Shown in pieces: positions 13,031 through 26,700 of a DNA stretch of 64,000 nt. The first letter of the stretch is position 1. Each line of letters opens with the position of its first letter. The stretch comes from Taeniopygia guttata (lineage: Eukaryota; Chordata; Aves; Passeriformes; Estrildidae): positions 27,854,001-27,918,000 of the forward strand of contig NC_133024.1 of the NCBI RefSeq assembly GCF_048771995.1, read 5' to 3'. The notes below the pieces were generated by a model that did no database searches, was not told the origin of the DNA, and worked only from the letters and a program-made list of their open reading frames with translations. Both the position numbers and the translations under genes were made by a program.

Positions 13031-15480
13031 ACATCTCATTCTTCACTTATCATGTGTCTGATTTTGAAAGATGCTGAGCACCCAACCACAGCTGCAGACC
13101 ACAGTATCCGCAAATGCATGTCCAAAATGCATTGAGTGCCAGAATCTATGCTGGGTGCTTGAAAATGGAGCCACTTACTTTTATGGATAATCTGGGGAGG
13201 GTGGAAAAAGGTTGCTTAAATAATAAGATCTCAGAGTAAGTCAGTGCTCAAGGCTGGCTGGAGACCATGAAAAATTTCAGCCTGTGAACGATCTCTCACA
13301 TGATCAGCCACTTTAGTTGCTGTAAAGTGCTGTAGCTGCCCTGAAATTTTGGCCTGTGTCAGGTGTGAATTTGGCTCATTTTACCTTTAGTGTCACCAGC
13401 ACTGCTGCTATTCTGCTCCTGGCTGCATCCCATCAGTTCCAAAGGATTTTGTTCTTGCCACTCCGTGCTCCTGGAGACGGCATGACTTCAGTTCCAGCCT
13501 TGATAAAATGGATCCTGCTTCTTCCCTCCACAGGGGATGCCTGAGTCAGACTTCAGGGGGATGCAACCTTTAGAAATACAATGGTTGGTGCAGGTCAGAG
13601 TTAGGAATATTGTAACCTCTACCTCGTGGGATCAGCCAGGGTGTGCAGAACATCCAGGAGACTGGATCATTTCCCTTCTGGTATTCCTACAGGGCATGCT
13701 GGAGAGACACATAGTGCTCATTCACAGAGAAACATATTTGTTTCTGTGTCTTTCTGAAAAACTGTAAATTTAATTAAGTAACCTCCAGTACATCCAGTGA
13801 AAGCTGAAAATCCACAGCCAAAATCTTCAGGTTAGTCTGGTCAACCTGATCTGGGAGAGGCAAATCTGTACAGGGAAGGGGGGATCACCCTTGCATTTCT
13901 GCATACCCACCTGGCCAATGTCAGCAGGGAGCTGCTTCTCACTTCATCCCAGCCTTACCAAGGGTGGAGAGCTGCAGGCTGGTGTCAGATGCAGTTTTAT
14001 TAATCTAAGGGTCATGCCAAGCTAGCTCAGTGTTGATGTTCCTGCCATTAGCAGAGTCAGCAGAAGATTTAGGAGCTGGAAAGAACTGAATTTTCCTGCA
14101 CTCTGTGCCTTGGTGAGCACAATGCTGGCTTATTTAAATGGTGAGAGGCTTCGGTTTGGGTTCAGCAAGTTCTTAGCTCCTGGTTTGAGTTTGTAATTTG
14201 GCTAAGAAAACTTTGGTTAAATCTCAGTTTGAGTAATTTGATTAGAAGAAACTGAGCATGTGGTGTTTTTCAAAATAGTCTATTGTTTTGGCAGGGTCTG
14301 AACTGGAAAAGGGGATCCAATTCCAGCAGAGCATTGAGGTTGCTCTCAGTCCAGCCCTCACACTCTGGATCTTTATGACTTTGATCTTGTTTGTGCTGTC
14401 CACAAGTCCTGTGAAGTGCAAGAGCAATACTTCACACACTCCAGGCTGATGTGTCTTGCAGTGTTTTGTCTTACTGGAAAAGTGGAAGTGAAATGAAGGA
14501 ATCGTGGAACTCAGAAAGGTCAGAGCAGGGCAAAAAAACTCATGACAAGAGAAGACAAGAAACAGAAAAGGTAATGGGTTTGGATAGAGACCTGCCTCTT
14601 TGTAGGTGGGGTGAGGAGGGGCAAGAGGAGAAAAGTGAAAGGGCACAGGAATGAAAGGAGTTGGGATGTGCTGCCAAAACCAGAGGTTTTCTGGATAAAA
14701 GCATTTCCTTGACAAAGACTCCAGAAATTCCTAACTGGTGCTATACAGTAACATGGGGCAGATGATAATTTTTAAGGGGTGAAAGGGCAAGTGACCTACT
14801 GACATGTATCCTAAGTCTGGGTTGAAGGAAGGAATTTTCTGATGGACCTCCAATTCCCAAAACTGAGAGAGCACAGATAAGGTGAAGTTTATCTGAACAG
14901 TGCCTGTTATTTTGTGAAACTCTGTAACTCTTTGTTGCATTCTTGGGAATAAAAAATATTATGGTATTAAAAAATCCATTCAAATTCAGGTCTTAACTTG
15001 TTTTTTTTTGCTTCATCACATAAATGTATGTTTTGCCTTCAAATTGGGGGTGGAAATTCCTGTACTGTCATATTAATTATGCTCCTGTCCTCTGCTCTGC
15101 TCTTCACTATCATTTTGCTGGTTGAAGACTTTTATTTATATATGTTTTATATTTATTTAATTTTAACAAATATTTTTAGGTTTGACCTCATCTTCTTTTC
15201 ACAGCCACTTTCTCCTTCCTGGTTCAGTTATTTACTTAAATGAAAAACTATCTCTTCTTTTAAAAATCCATTTCCCAGATTGATGCTACATTATATCTAC
15301 AAACATATGAAGAAAAGTTTTCTCCTTACCCTTCACTTTGTGGCTTTTCATCCAGGGGGCTTTTGCCTCTATACTTTGCATATTCCAGAGACACTGCACA
15401 TCTCTCAGAAATTCTGAGCATCTTTCACATAGAAAAATGCACTTATCACTGCATTCCACACTAAAGAGTCTCAAAGTTCC

Positions 15481-15527
15481 TTGGAGTTTAATTCCTTTTG
15501 GAGTTTAATTCCTTGGAGTTTAATTTC
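15481..15527. repeat. Tandem repeat of 15-17 bp, three copies
   Basis: Three copies of a unit reading TTGGAGTTTAATTCC lie head to tail. The second has two extra T and the third has one change near its end. Confidence 0.88.
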
Positions 15528-16184
15528 TTTTGAAATAAAACTTGCATATGCAGTTCAGGCTTATTCTTATTTATCTTCCCACTGAATTTATATGTAAGGA
15601 AATTGTGATCACATGCTCCAAATTTATTTTTGATGACCACCTGCTCTATGACTTAATTGCTATTTACAGCTAACAAATCTGTTGTAGGTTCAGTGATGGT
15701 TTAGTGAAGGAATTTGTCATGTCATGCTGAGAATCATAGGCCTGAGGCCCATTATGATGATGAGAGATTATTCACTGGTCCATAACTGTTATTTTCCCAT
15801 GTCAAGTTCTTTTCCCATTGTCAGCAGAGTTCTTATTGGGGTTTATCTCTCTTAATATTTGCTCTCTCTCTACATATCCAGGTATGAACTCAAGCAGTTC
15901 ATGGCTGACACTGAGCTGCACCAGAGAAAAGCCTCTTTTAGCTTTCTGAGTTCCATCTAAACAACCTGTGACATCATACATGTGATATTAATGAACTAGT
16001 TTTATTTTCCTTACTACCAGCCCTGAACAGCAGAATTTTTAACACCAGGGATGACTGTTAAGCTACCATGTTCCTGGTACTTGCCTAGTATCTAATTTAC
16101 ACCCTATATTGTTTCCTACCAATATCTAGAAGGTGGTTATAAAGATAATGGAGCCAAGGTCTTCTCAATACTAGCAGGTGATGT

Positions 16185-16412
16185 ATCAAGGGACAGTGAC
16201 AAGAAACCAAATCCTGGTAAGTTCAGGCTGAACTTCAGGAACGACTTTTTTACCAGAAGGGCAAAAAAGCATCACTGGAACAGGTCCCCAGTCTCTCCAC
16301 TCTTGGTGGGTTTCCAGATTTGGTTGGACAAAATTATGGTGACCTGACTGAGTCAGAGGTTGGACCAGAGACCTTTGGAGGTCTCCCAGCATCACTTCTC
16401 TGATTCCACAGC
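16185..16412 (+). mobile_element. CR1 LINE, 3' fragment
   Basis: The stretch matches the 3' part of avian CR1 in sense orientation. An arrangement like CTGGAACAGGTCCCCAG is followed near the end by GTTGGACCAGAGACCTTTGG and a degraded GATTCCACA tail. It is 5'-truncated, as is usual for CR1, and too diverged to encode protein. Confidence 0.8.
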
Positions 16413-19400
16413 ATCACTTGAGAGTCCCACAGTGCACCAGCATCTGCCACTCTGGCCTCACCTGCTTCCCTTAGCTCAACTAGATGGTCCTTTGGCTACT
16501 GCTTTTGTCTGCTGTTGCTTCTCTCATCACAATGAGTGTATTCTTTCCCCTTGATGTTTAGGCCTCTGTTCATTGATACCTCCTTGTCTGTCATCACATA
16601 GTGATTTAACAGGTTTTCATCTCCCTGAGTAGGAAAACAGATCTCCCAGCAGCTATAGCACCACTGAATGTCTCTCTGGAGCTCAATGCCTTCACGGTAA
16701 AGCTGTGCTTTGTTGGAATATGTGGGTGCCCTCTGAGAGCACAGATAATGCTGGACAACAGTGCTGGCCCCTGCAGGGCCAGGGGAGCACAGGCAAGTAC
16801 ATCTCAGCCTGGCAGGGACTCACAGGGTGTGCTGGCAGGTGTGTGTGACCTTACCCTGGAGAGGCAGTGGGAGCACCAGGCAGAGCAGCTGGACACATCT
16901 GACACCTCATGGCTCCTGAGCATAGCTTCTGCAGGAAGAGTTAATATTCCTTGTGAGGCTTTTCCAAGCAGGACTGGACTGGTGAGTGAGGATGGGACTG
17001 GGATGCAGAATCTGTATCCAGACTGCCAAGCTGTGTCTGGTGGTTATCATGGTTTCCTGCAGGTGTGTATCCATGATTTTAGCTGCCCACAGCAAGGGTG
17101 AGTTCTGTTACTGTGAGGAGAGGAAACAGACCAGCAGAGAAGCAGCCAATTTCTCCACCTGTGTTTGAAAGACAGAGAAAAGGCAGCAGTTAAACACCAT
17201 CAGAGCTCATCCACTTCCTGTCTCACAGCTTGTTTCATCCCCAGTGATGTTTCTTCCTGCAAAGCCAGGGCTGAATTGGCAGCTGCTGGTGGCACTACAC
17301 GCCCACTGGGTTAAAGGGGAGCTGGAGCTGGCTCATGCACTGCAGAGTAACCATCTTCTTTCCAGCTGAAAAAGGTTTTGCAGGGGGAAAAAAAAAATGA
17401 AATAAAAATGAAAAAAAAAAAAAAAGCTCTCTTCAGCCTTCAAGTCTTTCACCAAAAATAAAGTAGTCTAAAAAGCAAATACGCAGAGAGGTGACTGCTT
17501 TCAAACGTTGCAGGTTGGGAAGGGCTCCTTGACCCCAGCAGTTGTGCCTGATTTCCCTGCTGCCTCCAGGCTCCCAAGCTTGGTGCAGGAAGAGTTAATA
17601 GGTTTAAATGTCGGGGGTTTTTTTCCCTGTAGTCAGAGTGAAAGTGAGGCAGCTCTGGTAGCCAGTGTGAGGCTTCTCCTGCACCCCCACCCCTGTAGTG
17701 AAGGTCACCCCGTGGAAACAGGGTCCTCCTAAAGGTGAATGCTTTTCCAGAGAGGAAAATGGTGAGAGGGATCCACTGACAGTCAGTATCCATCCCCCAT
17801 GCAGAATCCCTGCTGTGTATGGTCTGGGATGGGGAGGAGGTGGACCCTGAGATCCCCACACACAACTTTCAGCTGCCTGGTGAAGGCCCTGCCTTATGTC
17901 CTGGCTCATGGTCACTCTGTGGCTCTTCAGCAGGGTCAGCATTGTCCTGCTGCTCAGAAAAACCCACTGCAGCAGCCAAGGAGGGAGCAATGCTGACTAC
18001 AGGTGACCAGGTGGCCAAAAGTCCATGTGGCTGTATCAAAGCTGCTAGGAAGTGGGGACCCATCCCTTGGCTGCAAGGACTGAGCCTGGGAGACAAGAGA
18101 TGTAGCATTTGTTTGTTTGTCCACTCCACAGCCCCAGGCCCAGCAATTACTCAGCTGTGTTTGGTCAGTGAGGAAGGGAAGTTCCTGGGGGGCAACAAGA
18201 GTCCCCTGTCCTCAGGCACTGAAACTGCCCTGCACCCTCCTACCACTGCTCCCAACACCCGTCATCACAGGTTGCTCAACTCCTTTCCCTTGTGGACAGA
18301 CTTCTGTATTGTGCTATCAACAAATCAATTCCCTGTTTACCTCCTCCAGAACTTCCAAGAATTCATGTCATTCCAGCAGTGGCATCATTTCAGAGAGGTG
18401 TGAAGACTAGTCTGACCTGCCACAATGCAGAAATTCCTCTCTCAAACACACATTTCTCCAGGCACTGGCAAAGCTGAGATGGCCCCTTCAGCATCACCTC
18501 CTGCCTCAGCATCAGCTCAGTCCCAATGCAGGCACCAGCCACCCAGAGCTACCCTGGCAGAGCCCATCTCTGTGAGCGCCCATCTGAAGGCACCAGGTAG
18601 GTGTCAGGGGCAGAGGGACAAGTTCTCCAACCTGCCCAGACTTCCTCACACCCCACCTACCCACCACGGCCATCAAAACCTCTGAGTCACTCCACATCTT
18701 CCTGGTTGCCCATGCTTTCTTTCTGGCGTCCTCTCATAGCCATTCTCTCCATCCTCCTCTACCCTTTCACTTCTTCAGCTTTTATTTGACTCCATGAGGC
18801 TCTGAGGGGGTAAACATCTCATTTGCTTCAGGGGAAAAGAGATTTTATGACTGAAGGTGAAGCAACAGAACAAAAGTCTGTATGAAGTGGGCTGGACCCC
18901 AGTGGACAGGCACAAGCAAGCAGCCATGCCCCAAGGAGTTAGGCACACAGCTGGATCCCATGTTCAGCTGGAGGCTGAAGCTACTGAGGAGCTTTAGCAA
19001 AAAATGCTTCCCCCTGTTGGAGCTGCTGGGCTTCGCACTCTCCTTGCTGATGTCAGATTGCTGCTGTGTCTCCTGACCCAGCAGGGAACAGCAAGCCACA
19101 CTCGCAGTTTAACAGAGTCACGGCACATCAGTGCAGCCAGTGCCCCTGGCCCTGGCTCTGTGTGGCTTTGGCTCACTCGTTTCCTGGGCTGTTCAGCCGC
19201 GACAACTCGCTGGCTGCTCTGCTGCTCCTGGCACCACAACATCACCGACCCTTCTCTTCCTCTGCAGAGCAAGGGACATCCCAAGGACAGGTGGGGGATG
19301 TTATTGCTGCTGTCATCTTCATCACTGACCTCTTCACTGTGCTCAGGAGAAGAACAGGTGGGAGTTTAAAATGCTGAGCCTCTTCCCTGGTGGTCGAGAT

Positions 19401-20411
19401 GCAGAGAAAAGCATCTGCCTCTCCCCTGCACTGCTGCTTGAGAGAGATGGAGGTCAGGATATCCCAGGATCCTGCAGGGAGAGGGGGGGAGTGGATGAGC
19501 TGAAGACTCATTTCTGGTGAAAGGCAGCACGGGGTGATGTTTTGCACTGCTTTAGTCTTACTGCATTTTACTTCTTTTATCGTTTCTCTCTCCTTTTCAG
19601 ATAAACCAAAGCCTCGGCAACATGGAAAGGCCTCAGAATAGAGGACACCTTTGTGCCACTCACCTGCAGTCCTTTGCCTCCTGTCTCTTGACACATCCTG
19701 CTCAGGAAAGCCAGCCCTGTGCAAATATTAACAGAGTGCTTGGTTGGTCTGGGAGGGGGGGGCTGCCCTTGGTGGAGGAGCTGAGTGACCATTCAGGGAT
19801 GATCTCACAGAAAAACACATCTTCACCCAGGGAGGGAGCCCGGACAGCCTCAGCTCCGTGCTGCATGGCTGTGCTGCAGGCAACAGGCACACACTTTTAG
19901 AAATGCCTCTTTTCTGCTTTCAGAGAAAAATACATTGCATATAGGTGTGTTTGTATGCCTGCATGCATGATGTGGAAGCGCAGGTACATGCATGTATGTG
20001 TCCATGCTGTAAGTAGATATACAGCATGTATGTAGATGTGTACCTGCAGATGTATAGAAATACACTTGGTCAATGCCTGCAAGGCATTAACCAAGATCTT
20101 TATGTATTTATGCATTTTATCTGTGAAGCTGAGCATATATGTAGGCAAAAATTGGCATTTCAAAATGGTAAATCCTCAAGCAGGGGAAGTTATGGGTTAA
20201 ACTGATGGCAAATCAAGCAATCAGAAAAATAGAACTCCCCAGGAGAAAGCTGCAATAAAATTTTTATTAATAGACATTTCACTGCTGGGAGTTTACAAGA
20301 TAAAGATGGTCTGTGTCTCTGTAGTTGTGAAAAAAAGACACTCAATTCAACACTTTTCTGGCCTAACAGGGAATTTGAAGGTTAAGACTTAGAAATCTTG
20401 TATAAAACCAA

Positions 20412-20444
20412 GGGGGGGGGGGGGGAGGAGGGGGGGGGGGAGGG
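20412..20444 (+). repeat. Poly-G tract
   Basis: Runs of 14, 2, 11 and 3 G are separated by single A bases. Such a tract can form G-quadruplexes and is prone to length error in both assembly and replication. Confidence 0.92.
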
Positions 20445-23400
20445 AAGCAGAAGGAAAGGGTATGGAAAGGAGGTATATGGCACACAATAAAAATGAGAAT
20501 TTATGAAGCATACAAGGTGATAAGGAGTGTTCAAAATAATCTGGAAAGACTGGATTGCTGTAAGTGCTAAAGGCACTTGGAAGCAGTTTTTTTCAAAATA
20601 CATTGAAAACTAAGAAATAGCAGTGAGAGCCTAGGCTCTTACTGGGTGGATATAGGTAAAACTGTTGATAGTGATGACTTTTGATGGAGGTTTCTTGATA
20701 CAGAAAAGTTACTCATTTGCATACAAAAAGAAACAGATTTGTGTATTCACACTACAAGAGGATAGTGAAAAATTTCTTCATCTTTCTACAAACTAAGGAA
20801 AGTTTTAACAGCACCTATTAGGCATAAGTATTTTCAGATCAGTAGCCAAGCAAATTTGCATCTCAGAATCATAGAAAAATTTGACTGAGGAGGCACTTGG
20901 CCCAATACCTGGAGTTTGGTATTTAAAAATCCTGGTGTACTAGGGAAATCCCAAGGTCTTGGAAAAACCTGTGCCAGTGTCCAGAGATAGAAAGTGAGAT
21001 GACAACTGACTGTTAAATGGTTCTGTAGTAATAATCATAGGTAAAAGAGGGTGAAGTTATTACAAGTTAGCTAACAGATGTTTCAACAATTCAAATAATT
21101 TTCATAATTTAGTATTTAAGAAAGAAAGTTGTGAGAAACAAACCTGACTTCATTCTTTGACAAAATAATACATTTGGTTGATGAAAGCACTGATGCAAAC
21201 AAATCAAGAAACTTGTAAATTCTGAAGAAGGGTAACATCTGTATACATCACAATTTGCATTACATGGATTAAGTAGCAGCTAACAAGCAAAACTTCACTG
21301 TCCAAAAAGAAGCACCAATCACTGCTGAAAATGTGTGTCTCTGCAAGAACTGTGCTGTTTAATAATTGCACCGGGAGATACAACTGTAAAAACACTTTTG
21401 ACAAAATTTGCAAATTTCAAGGTCAGTAGCTAAAGGAGAGGGAGTCCTTCAGATGAGCACGAGGCAGGTGAACATCCTCAGCCAAGACAGGATGCTCAGC
21501 GGTGTTAGTGGAGTCTCGTCAGGTCCTGGACCACCACGCTCCCTCAGTGCTGTTGATCCTTGAATCCCTCTGAATTGTCTGACCTGTGGGAACACCTAAG
21601 AGTGGCCAGGGGCAGAGTGTGACTGCTGGTGGAAGCAGTTTTTGCTCATCTCCTTTCCTCTTCACTTTTAATGCCACTGCTCTGGCTCAGGACTCAGGGA
21701 AGCTTCGTGGACGGCCCGCTGGACTCGGACACCCCCGGACACCCCCAGGTGGGTGTGTGAGCGCTGGCTGCTGTGCAGACAGCGAGGAAGACTCCTCCAA
21801 GAGCAGGAGCCTCACTGGCAGCCACTGGAGAAGTCACGGTCACCTGTGGCTGAGAGTGCGGAGTTCAAAGGCTGCAGCTGCAGCACCCACCCACAGAGCA
21901 GCCGCCCGCACGGCTCTTCATTATCCCGAAAGCCTGGAGAGGGTCCAGAGCACAATGACAGGAGCAATCAGGAAGGTCAGAAAATGCCTGACAGGGACAC
22001 TCTGAGCTATTAGTCAGGTCTCACCAAACCAGAACCTCTCAGTCACACCACAGAAAATACCATCACCTGCAGAGAAAGGCACAATGAGAATCAACCACTG
22101 CAAGTTTCATGTAGGCACGTTCAGAGCAGAATAAGACATCACATCCTCAGCAGTGAGGATGACTGTCCTACCTAGCAGTCAGTCAGAGGGTTACACTGTC
22201 TTTTAAGGTATTCAAGTAAAGGTCAAGATAGTTTTTTCAAGCTGTCCTTTCATAACAATAATAAAATAAAATAAAATTACATCAGTGAAAAGAGACACTG
22301 GGTAAAATTCCAAGGCCTGTGTTACACCGGAAATAGAGCTGGCAGTTTGTCTGCCTTTTTGGCCCATAAACTGACTTTGAAGGAAGGAAAAATAATGGAA
22401 ATATGGAAGAAATGCATTAGGAGTGGCTGTATTCCTCATAAGGAGAAATATACCATGGCATTTGATTTTGTTGACTACCTGCTCTCTGATACTCTCCACT
22501 AGAGTCTGCAATTACTGCGTCTCTGAAGGTCTCAAGCTGGATTTAAATCACAAAAACAAGTGAAGTAGATACTCTGGAGCAGAAAAAAGTAATACTCACT
22601 GATAAACAAGGTGACCTTGTGCTTAACAGCATACTCGTTCCATTTTAAATATAAAACACTTATTACAGAAAATGTCACTGAGACTGAGTGCATCAAATAT
22701 AAGCTTGATTGCATTAAGAAGACAGGGATAAAAAATATTAGTCGTTCTGCTTCTCTGGGAGACAGCCATGCTGCCTTCCAAGGTCAAATGTGCCGTGGCC
22801 AAGTGCCACATGGCATCACTGCCTGGCCACGTGGATCAAGGAGCAGGAATCTGGTCATCATCTGATTAGCTTCTGGGCACACCAGCCCATTGTAAGGCAC
22901 ACTGTGTCTGTGCAAATAAATATTAAATTTAGGCATTTAAAACTAGCTCTTTAGTAGAATTGTTGGATATAAGATACAAAATTTTATACATGTTTTGTCA
23001 ACCTGCAAAACAAAAGATTAAGTTCTTTGCACTTGAGCCAACAAAGATTACTTGGAGGCTGTGGGCTGCATTGTTTTGTGGATACGGACAAGCCAGAATG
23101 TCTAAGGTGTTATTAAAAGAGCAGATATTTTTCAAAGAATAAAGCAAAGCTCAAGATTATATTTTCCCCGTAGGTTCCACTTGTTTGATTATGCCTCTGC
23201 TCACCCAATTTTAGTTAGCAAAATAGATTCAGCAGTTTAACTACATTGGTTTAGAAGCACTTTATGAACAGAGCTGAAGCTCAGCTGCCTCCAAGAAAGC
23301 ATACACTGACCAGAGGTAAATAATTTAAATAAACTGAGTTTCTTCAACCTTACACTGTATCACAACCACACATTCTGCAGTGCTTCCAGAGCTGTGGGCT

Positions 23401-23619
23401 TTGTTTCTCCGGCACAGGTACAGCAGCACAGGCAGCGTGCTCAGTCAAAGCCCTTTTTGGGACATGGCAGACACAAGAACAGGAGAGGCCACCCCCGACC
23501 CTCCAGCCATGCACCTGCCACCCCTGTGACACTGGAACTCAGTGTACCACAGGAAAGACATGGCTTACCAAGGGTTGCTTTATAAGCTGTAGGGATGTCA
23601 CTCTAGAAACATGTGAGAA

Positions 23620-23730
23620 TGCTGGATGGAGCTCTGAGCAACCTGGTCCAGGGAAAGGTGACCCTGCCCAGTGGGTTGGAGCTAGGTGATTTTTAAGGTC
23701 CCTGACAACCCAAACCATCCTTTGATTCTT
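23620..23730 (+). mobile_element. CR1 LINE, 3' tail fragment
   Basis: The sequence reads like the sense 3' end of avian CR1: GAGCAACCTGGTCCAGGGAA, then TTGGAGCTAGGTGATTTTTA, AGGTCCCTGACAACCCAAAC and a TTTGATTCTT end. It is short, 5'-truncated and non-coding. Confidence 0.88.
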
Positions 23731-26700
23731 GGCATCTCTGAAAATGTCAGAAGCCTTGAGAGTTGTGCTCACCCTCATATCTAATTGCCAATGTATCACA
23801 GATCAGACTGTAAAGAACTTTTTATTTGGTCTGAAGGGTTACAAGGATACAACTTCCTGAAGAGTACAGAATGCTGACCAAAGACACGTCCTCACTAGCG
23901 CTGCGTGTTTGCTTCTCCCAGTGACACCAGTCTTCTGCACTGAACACTCTGTCTGACGTGTCCTTCACCTGGACTTCAGTAACATGAGCGGTGATAAGCT
24001 ACAATGGATAACAAAGTGCCTGTAACTTTTCATATTTTCTGCCTCTCAAAAAAGCCACAAACAAACAGAAACCACACACACACAAATCAAAAAAAAAAAA
24101 AAGGACAAAGAAGAAAAGGGAACAGGATCAGTCTTTTTGTTTCTCAAGGCCTCCAGCTCTGAATTGTGTCCCAGGCAAAACATAGGACTCAAGCTTCCTT
24201 CCAGAGCATGATGTGTAACATTAAGTCAGTCCAGCTCCCACCCACTGCAAAAACATGCTCCTCCTCCCAGGTCAGTTGAGAATTCCACTTCTCCCAGCAC
24301 ACCCAGGTAAGTTCCCATGCATTTCCTTCAACGAGTGATGAGCAGATGCTGGAAAATGGCAGATATTCTCTCCAGATGAAAAATTAACTGAGAAATTCAA
24401 AAGACCTGTCTGGAATGGAGAGGGTTGATTTCAGGCTCTAGCACCAGCAACAGTTGGCAGCAGCCCCTGTTGAGGAGAGACAGCAGAGGAATGGAGACCA
24501 TCCCCACCCATGTCTCCAGGTAGGTTTGCAGCACTGAAAACTCCTTCTGAATCAGGAAAGGATAAAGGAGGGGAAAGAGACACAAGCACATCCCTCTGTC
24601 ACTGCTGCTGTCCCCTTCCCCAGGAGCTGGGTCAAAGCACCTGGACCACCACATCCCTTACGTCCTGCAGCAAGAGCCAACCACTCCACAAGTCCTGGCT
24701 GGCTCCAGTACTACATTCATCCAAGGATGCATCCAAACCTTCAGGAGGTGGACCAGAGCACACATACTGTCAGGTTGACAGAGGACAGTATGAATGTCCT
24801 GCTGGGGACATAAGCACCATGGAGTGGTGTGTCAGGCTGCTCCAGACCCTCTTAGTCTCTAGCTGTACTTAATCTCTCATCTTTTTATTCATGTTATCTT
24901 CATCTGAAGCCCAAACAAACCTCAGAAACTGTTCCACCGCCTGCCCCTGGCCAAACTGGGGAATCACATTCAGCCCCTTCCCCTCCTGGTACCACGCTGG
25001 GGGTAGACATTGGGTTACACATTGCTCAGAGCAGTTTCAGCCATTTTACTCCAGAGATCCTTTAAGACTCTTGGACAAATGCCATTGCTCCCAGCAAGTT
25101 GTTACTGTTTGCTTTGTCAGTGTGTTGAACAGCCTTTTCCGCAGCCGCTTCAGTTTCAGACAAGTTCGCTGGCAAACCCCACCCAGTTGAAGAATGGGTT
25201 CTGCCACCCTGATCTCATCACTCAGCGCTTCACACAGGCTGCAGAGGTGTCTGTGATGGCCTTATCTCCACTGGGCACTCCCTGCACAGCCTGATCACTG
25301 CTTTGCCCTTCAGAACATCTGGCAGGTGCCTGATGCGTTTCAAGAGAGATCTGTTTAGTTTTGATTCCTTTTGCTAGCTGTTCCTTGTTTGACCTGGCTT
25401 GCTGCCTTTCTACATGAAACATTACAAAGTTTCTCTAATTTTCCAGTTGTAGACAATCCCAGATGCTTTTTGGAACTTCCCTTACCCCACTGGACAATTG
25501 TTTTTGTAGCCCACAAGAAAAGGTGTTCACCCCGTTTTCCAGCCCATGAGCGTGCCCAGTTACCAAGGATGGCAAAGCGTGACAGGAGTGACTTCAGGTG
25601 ATGAAAATGTGAAAGGGGTGACACTTTTGGATACACAGCAGAAAACAGCTGTGGCAGGTGCTGTTATTCAGTGCAGGGCGCTGGAATGTCACCGAGAGAG
25701 GGTGAGAGGAGTAAGAGGGAACAGCAACAGTGCCCCAGCAGGTACAGTGATGTGGTGACAAGAGGAGGCAAAAGGGGTTAGGGACAAATGAAGGGCAGTG
25801 GCAGAGGGCTGTATGGGGTGGTAACACTGATTTCCCACCATACCCAGGTGCAGCTTCCAGAGAAGGAGGGCACAATTTTCTTCTCTTTTTGAGTTCATTC
25901 ACTACTGCTCTTTCCATTCAGCTCCCTCTCCTTCCCTTGTCAACTCTACTTTTTATAATTTTCTTTCCCGTCTTTTTAAAACAGTTCTGAAGTCCTGTGT
26001 TTAGTATTGGTTTCTTTACAAATTCCTGGTTTTCCCTTTTTTAATATTTCTGCACATACCTAAATCATCCTCACAGACCCGTTCTCCCATGAAATACCAT
26101 CAACATCTTATTAAGTCCTTAGCATGAAAGATCAATTGTCTCTGCTGCTATACATGCACATCCTCAAACCAGGAGCAAATACTTTGAGATTCTTTACTGG
26201 CAGGGGATATGAAATACAAAATGCCTGAGACCCCTTGAAATGGACCATTTTTCAAAGGAACAGAGGAAGATTCTGTAAAAAACAACCTATGTGTCTCACT
26301 TGATGAAAATCCCTTCCCAACCCCAAAATTCACCCAGGAGTACAAACTTCTTGGTACATGAGATGTATTTGAAGCAGCTGAAATCTTGATATAGAGTTAA
26401 AATAATAAAGGACAGAATGAAACAGTGACTATAATGAAGAAATCTCACTCTTCTCAGTATCACTAGAAGTAGTCAAATGGCTTGACTAGGATTCATGTTT
26501 TGCTGGCGAACCTCTTCTGCTTAAAAGAAAGAATGAAACAAACAAACAAAATTAACGTATTAATCCAGATATTCGGAATCCTACAGAGGACAAACCTCAG
26601 ATTACTTCATTACAAAAACTGAGACAACACCAAAGAATATCTTGTTACCTAATGCTTAACTTGAATTTATCAAGCTACGCTTTGAACAAAATTTAGGTTC

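Larger units (their letters stand above)
10874..16180. other. Intergenic, gene-free
   Basis: No coding exon was recognised. It holds the pyrimidine hexamer repeat (12418-12590), a short palindrome (13006-13030) and a tandem 15-17-mer (15481-15527). The rest appears to be unique sequence without identifiable function. Confidence 0.5.

Noticed and set aside
16748-17101. 117-codon + frame as a possible TNF-receptor exon upstream of SCNN1A
   Set aside because: Lacks the Cys spacing of TNFRSF repeats and has no paired splice sites with homologous neighbours.
20866-20940. CR1-like AATCATAGAA fragment
   Set aside because: Resembles the CR1 end word but the following sequence does not continue as CR1.
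21930-22010. CR1-like fragment (GGAGAGGGTCCAGAGCACAA)
   Set aside because: Only a short similarity to the CR1 mid-region; too little to separate from chance.
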